Assembly: GCA_964567745.1 (NCBI GenBank)
Contig: CAZMNY010000028.1
Location: 1-64,000, forward strand
DNA from: CAZMNY01 sp964567745
GTDB lineage: Bacteria; Planctomycetota; Planctomycetia; Pirellulales; Pirellulaceae
Reading direction: 5' to 3'
Length of the DNA: 64,000 nt
In this document: piece after piece, positions 62,201 through 64,000 of the stretch
How the letters are laid out: each line of letters begins with the position of its first letter
Numbering within the stretch: the first letter of the stretch is position 1
The notes under the pieces: generated by a model
What the model was told of the DNA's origin: nothing
Seen by the model: only the letters and a program-made list of their open reading frames with translations
The model's database searches: none
Translations under genes and position numbers: made by a program

Positions 62201-63482
62201 GCTTGTCGAGCCCTTCAATGTCGTGACAAGCGGCGCAACGATGCTCTGTCGCCAATCGTTTGCCAAACGCGACTTGCTCCGGATCCCTCGACGACTGAAC
62301 GACTCGTTCCGCCAAATCGGCGGAGCCTTGCTCGCTTGCTTTGCGTTCGCCGAGAAATTTCGAGAGATGAGCTCGTTCGTCTGAACTCAATTCAAAGACC
62401 GGCATGCGATGGTCTGCGTTGAGGCGTGACGGAGATCTGAGCCAAGCATCGAAAAAGCCGCTTGGGCGTTTGTCCCCGACGTGGGTGAGGTCAGAGCCGC
62501 CGTAGAGGTTATCCTCTCCGACTTCGTCCAGCGTGTGGCAAGCCAAACAGCCGACCGTCAAGAACAGCTCACGACCTCGATCCGAGTTGGGCGTCTCTGG
62601 TTTCTTCTTGGACTTCGTCGTCTTCTTCTTTTGGCCTTTGGCCTTTTCATCGTTATTCCCTGTTGGTTCCTTGGGCTGAGAGGCTTGGCTCAACAAATAG
62701 GCGTTGAGGGCGACTGATTCTTTTTCTGAAAGCCCAAAGTAAGGCATCCGCCGCGAAACGGTTTCAGTTTTCTTTTCGTTTGATTCGTCCCCAGACGCCA
62801 TGAGCCATTTGACTGCCCAAGCCGAATTGAGTTGGCCTCGAATTCGTTTCAATGAAGGCGCCGGCTCGGGCTTGTCTGTTGAAACGGACGAGTGACAGGC
62901 GGCGCAGCGAAGCGCATCAACCCAAGCGCGGCCGTCGGCTGGCTTATTCGATTGCATAACCGCTGGCTCATGAAACAGGCGACGAGCACTCACCGGCTCG
63001 AGTCCAAATCCGGGCCCGCTCCAGAACATTCGCAACTGCCCGCCCTTATCTGTGGGGCGATAGGCGATTTCGATCGGGTGCCAATCAAACTCCAAGTTCT
63101 TGATGACGCTCGTCGTGACCCACTGAGCTGTCTCGCACTGCTGATCGAGAACGTCGCGGCCGGCGAAGCGGACCTTGGCGGTCCCTTCGAGATAGAAGTG
63201 CAGCCGGTAGTCGCCTGGCGACTGCGATTGCAGCAGGCCTCGCCAAACGGCCTCGACACCTTCCGCCGCCACTCTCGGATCCAACGGCTCGCCCGCCTTG
63301 AGCCGAAACGCGATCACGTTATCGACTCGCTCGACCGTTTTACGACTGGCTGTAATCGTCGTCAGCAAACCGCCTCGGAACTCGTCGTCCTCATCGTCAT
63401 CGAACTGAGCCCACGCGGATGACGAAGCCAGCAAGAACGCCAGCGTGAAGTTAACCAACAATCGAAACCACGGCATGCTCAT
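59205..63482 (-). CDS. Exported 5-haem PA14/propeller PVC cytochrome-dehydrogenase
   Basis: The 1425-residue protein has a signal peptide (VNFTLAFLLASSSAWAQ). Residues about 40-185 form a PA14-like beta domain (YRLHFYLEGTAKVRFAGRDV). Five haem sites follow: CAACH (about 210), CLACH, CAACH, CASCH and CTSCH (about 660). From about 970 a beta-propeller resembles glucose/sorbosone dehydrogenases (SMSWRPNGEIVVTSLKGRVW, repeated DNDGDD loops), ending with a beta-sandwich (about 1330-1425). It probably oxidises a sugar or alcohol and passes electrons along the haems. ATG 63482 leaves a normal signal peptide; a further 71 codons upstream are read-through of intergenic sequence. Confidence 0.9.
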   Translation of the reverse strand: MSMPWFRLLVNFTLAFLLASSSAWAQFDDDEDDEFRGGLLTTITASRKTVERVDNVIAFRLKAGEPLDPRVAAEGVEAVWRGLLQSQSPGDYRLHFYLEGTAKVRFAGRDVLDQQCETAQWVTTSVIKNLEFDWHPIEIAYRPTDKGGQLRMFWSGPGFGLEPVSARRLFHEPAVMQSNKPADGRAWVDALRCAACHSSVSTDKPEPAPSLKRIRGQLNSAWAVKWLMASGDESNEKKTETVSRRMPYFGLSEKESVALNAYLLSQASQPKEPTGNNDEKAKGQKKKTTKSKKKPETPNSDRGRELFLTVGCLACHTLDEVGEDNLYGGSDLTHVGDKRPSGFFDAWLRSPSRLNADHRMPVFELSSDERAHLSKFLGERKASEQGSADLAERVVQSSRDPEQVAFGKRLATEHRCAACHDIEGLDKPDLIGWTAKVQVAKVGCAGQAIADRPAYGLPNRLRDATMAFVREMSRSPNKPSELASGELMMKRSNCASCHQREDSPGLARRLSRTIDDFPELATQAPAMTPPSLISIGDKLKDDALVESITRANAVRRPWLLVRMPKFRSDHAAANKLAQHFVVADRIPDGDHTVSPAAELESHKLAGPRLVTPDGFGCTSCHQIGKVKPPKAPLNAMGPDLSQLGKRIRYSWYQRWVRNPARIVPRMEMPSVQIPVSGALDDDLDQQLSAVWSVLNDPSFRPPEPNAIRTVRKQGVKSAAERAAVLTDVLNVGNKQFIKPLLVGLPNRHNVLFDLQTAQMSGWWIGDAARQRTKGKTWFWEAAGADMLGGPVENELSMRIGDRVFSPAKVGQFITELDRWEHRDDSLVFQHKIRFVDDDLSHTVRLKQKFEPLWSGGDDPAGWKRTVTFRDLPKSSEVFLQLLGDEMLGSATRAANRVSWGSGPGGQKQIRSLNYVDDRGRASSKAGSDGSAGIVIDYYASVGVDRFPPPIVMPNLEKPLALDSAPGFETTRLPISGDIMPTSMSWRPNGEIVVTSLKGRVWVASDSDGDGLEDTLSQFSDELAAPFGAHATKDYIDVVNKFGLLRLRDNDGDDRADSVEKLASGWGHTADYHDWAIGLPSDGEDGYLIATACQQDKRSKAAANLRGVVLKLTPRTPTRENPNRFNIETLSDGHRFPIGIARNNAGQVFVSDNQGNFNPFNELNHVVAGRSFGFINAIDRQPDFKAPALTPPAVNIPHPWTRSVNGLCFLETPKSVMAKRGSAFGPFEGHLVGAEYDTRRLVRMSLQEVDGWVQGAVYPLSHYHPRGGATFLGPLVCSVSPDGDLYVGCIRDSGWGGSNNIGTLVRLRPKLETLPPGIAEVRATSTGFVVEFTTPVDRDRGADPANYSVASYTRTSTPAYGGADEQRRKEKVVSVKVAADRKSAAVTLDGLRAGFVYEIRVRNLVDGAAIFHPAEAFYSMTKLPRE

Positions 63483-64000
63483 CGTCACTCTTTGATCCCA
63501 AAGTCTTTTCGATCGAAATCGGCGAATCGAAACGCGCCGGCCGAAAAAACAGTGTATCGCATGACGTGCCGGCAAGAGTGACGGGTAGGAACAAAAGTTG
63601 AGCTGGACAGAACGCGGAGTCCGTTTCCGTTCTTCTTGCGTCTTTTGCGGCCAGCCTCTTGCCGTGACGAATCGACAGGCCACGAAAAGCACCAAAAGAA
63701 CTGGGGTGCGGCCGAGCGAGCACCGGCGACAGGTTCACGCACTGTCAATCGCCGGTTTCCCGAGGCAGCCGACAAGCCAAAGCCTCTGAGAGCTCTACGT
63801 TTTCCGTGGCTTGAGCCTTTTCGTGGCCAGCCTCTTGCGGTGATATGAATCGACAGGCACGAAGCACGTTGCGAGGCGTAGCTGCATCCAATTTGCCGGA
63901 GAGACTTAGGCGAGTGCCCGGCTCGCTCGTCGTGCCGACCGACGAAAGGTTGGCATGCGAAAGGAGCGAAGACGAGGAGTGAAATGACGTTGCTTGGTCT
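63483..64000. other. Right-end intergenic DNA with a direct repeat
   Basis: Contains two copies of a 42-46-base repeat (63649-63690 and 63825-63870; shared GGCCAGCCTCTTGC and AATCGACAGGC). No gene is supported. At the very end, GAGGAGTGAA precedes an ATG at 63984, which may start a gene beyond the window; only six codons are visible. Confidence 0.5.
63649..63870. repeat. Direct repeat pair upstream of the multihaem gene
   Basis: Copy 1 is 63649-63690 and copy 2 is 63825-63870. Both read GGCCAGCCTCTTGC, G(G)TGA, AATCGACAGGC and CACGAA. The separation is about 134 bases. Confidence 0.65.

Noticed and set aside
63984..64000. Possible gene start at the right edge
   Set aside because: GAGGAG and an ATG are present but only six codons remain, so no protein can be judged.

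Overview
The window looks like chromosomal DNA of a planctomycete (phylum Planctomycetota, most likely order Pirellulales). The evidence is the gene content: PVC-type multihaem cytochromes, DUF1501 and DUF1552 Tat-exported proteins, a DUF1587/1592/1588/1585 cytochrome protein, three secreted sulfatases, a LamG lectin protein, a DUF1570 protein and an orphan prepilin. Genes lie on both strands in short operons separated by intergenic DNA that is rich in hairpins and repeats. I did not run any database search; family names rest on motifs read by eye.

Layout. 1-269: palindromic intergenic DNA. 270-2990: MMPL/RND exporter. 3589-5226: secreted S41 protease with a good sigma-70 promoter. 5271-9826: assimilatory sulfate reduction cluster on the minus strand (cysH, an Rrf2 regulator, cysD, cysNC), with a promoter/operator candidate upstream of cysH. 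10132-10494: a small membrane gene broken by two compensating single-base shifts. 10570-15121: sugar genes (Gfo/Idh oxidoreductase and rhamnulokinase on minus; isocitrate-lyase-superfamily protein and ThuA protein on plus). 15122-16492: DUF1570 protein. 17101-19893: sulfatase and MutY. 20174-23624: FAD oxidoreductase and a sigma-54 activator. 24045-33228: FabI and a Nudix protein, an HExxH peptidase, a TPR-like protein, FxsA, a GAF/PP2C phosphatase, tRNA-Leu(GAG), a DUF434 protein and a small hypothetical protein.

33241-42238 is more accessory: an unpaired DUF1501 protein, a degraded IS4-type transposase, a 69-bp dispersed repeat, an orphan membrane protein, two sulfatases, a miniature inverted-repeat element, a TerC protein, a Nudix hydrolase, a 15-bp iterated array and a short prepilin. 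42657-52130 looks like a carbohydrate locus: DUF3604/PHP protein, sialidase-fold protein, enolase-superfamily dehydratase, and the LamG/cytochrome plus DUF1552 pair. 52184-52809 is a double zinc-ribbon membrane gene with a frameshift. 53269-55330 encodes a Trk/Ktr K+ uptake pair, followed by an M20 amidohydrolase, a Sir2 deacylase, a Gly/Arg-rich Spy-like protein, and a 1425-residue exported protein with five haem sites, a PA14-like domain and a propeller.

Physiologically this fits a heterotroph that removes sulfate from polysaccharides outside the cytoplasm, burns rare sugars and acids, and also makes its own cysteine from sulfate. No complete novel defence or biosynthetic system is evident. 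The most interesting observations are: gene ends where the stop codon lies inside a short tandem duplication (three cases, one of them split by an inverted-repeat element); two genes carrying apparent single-base frameshifts; the cys cluster with a CymR-like Rrf2 protein and a matching operator candidate; and the 5-haem PA14/propeller protein.
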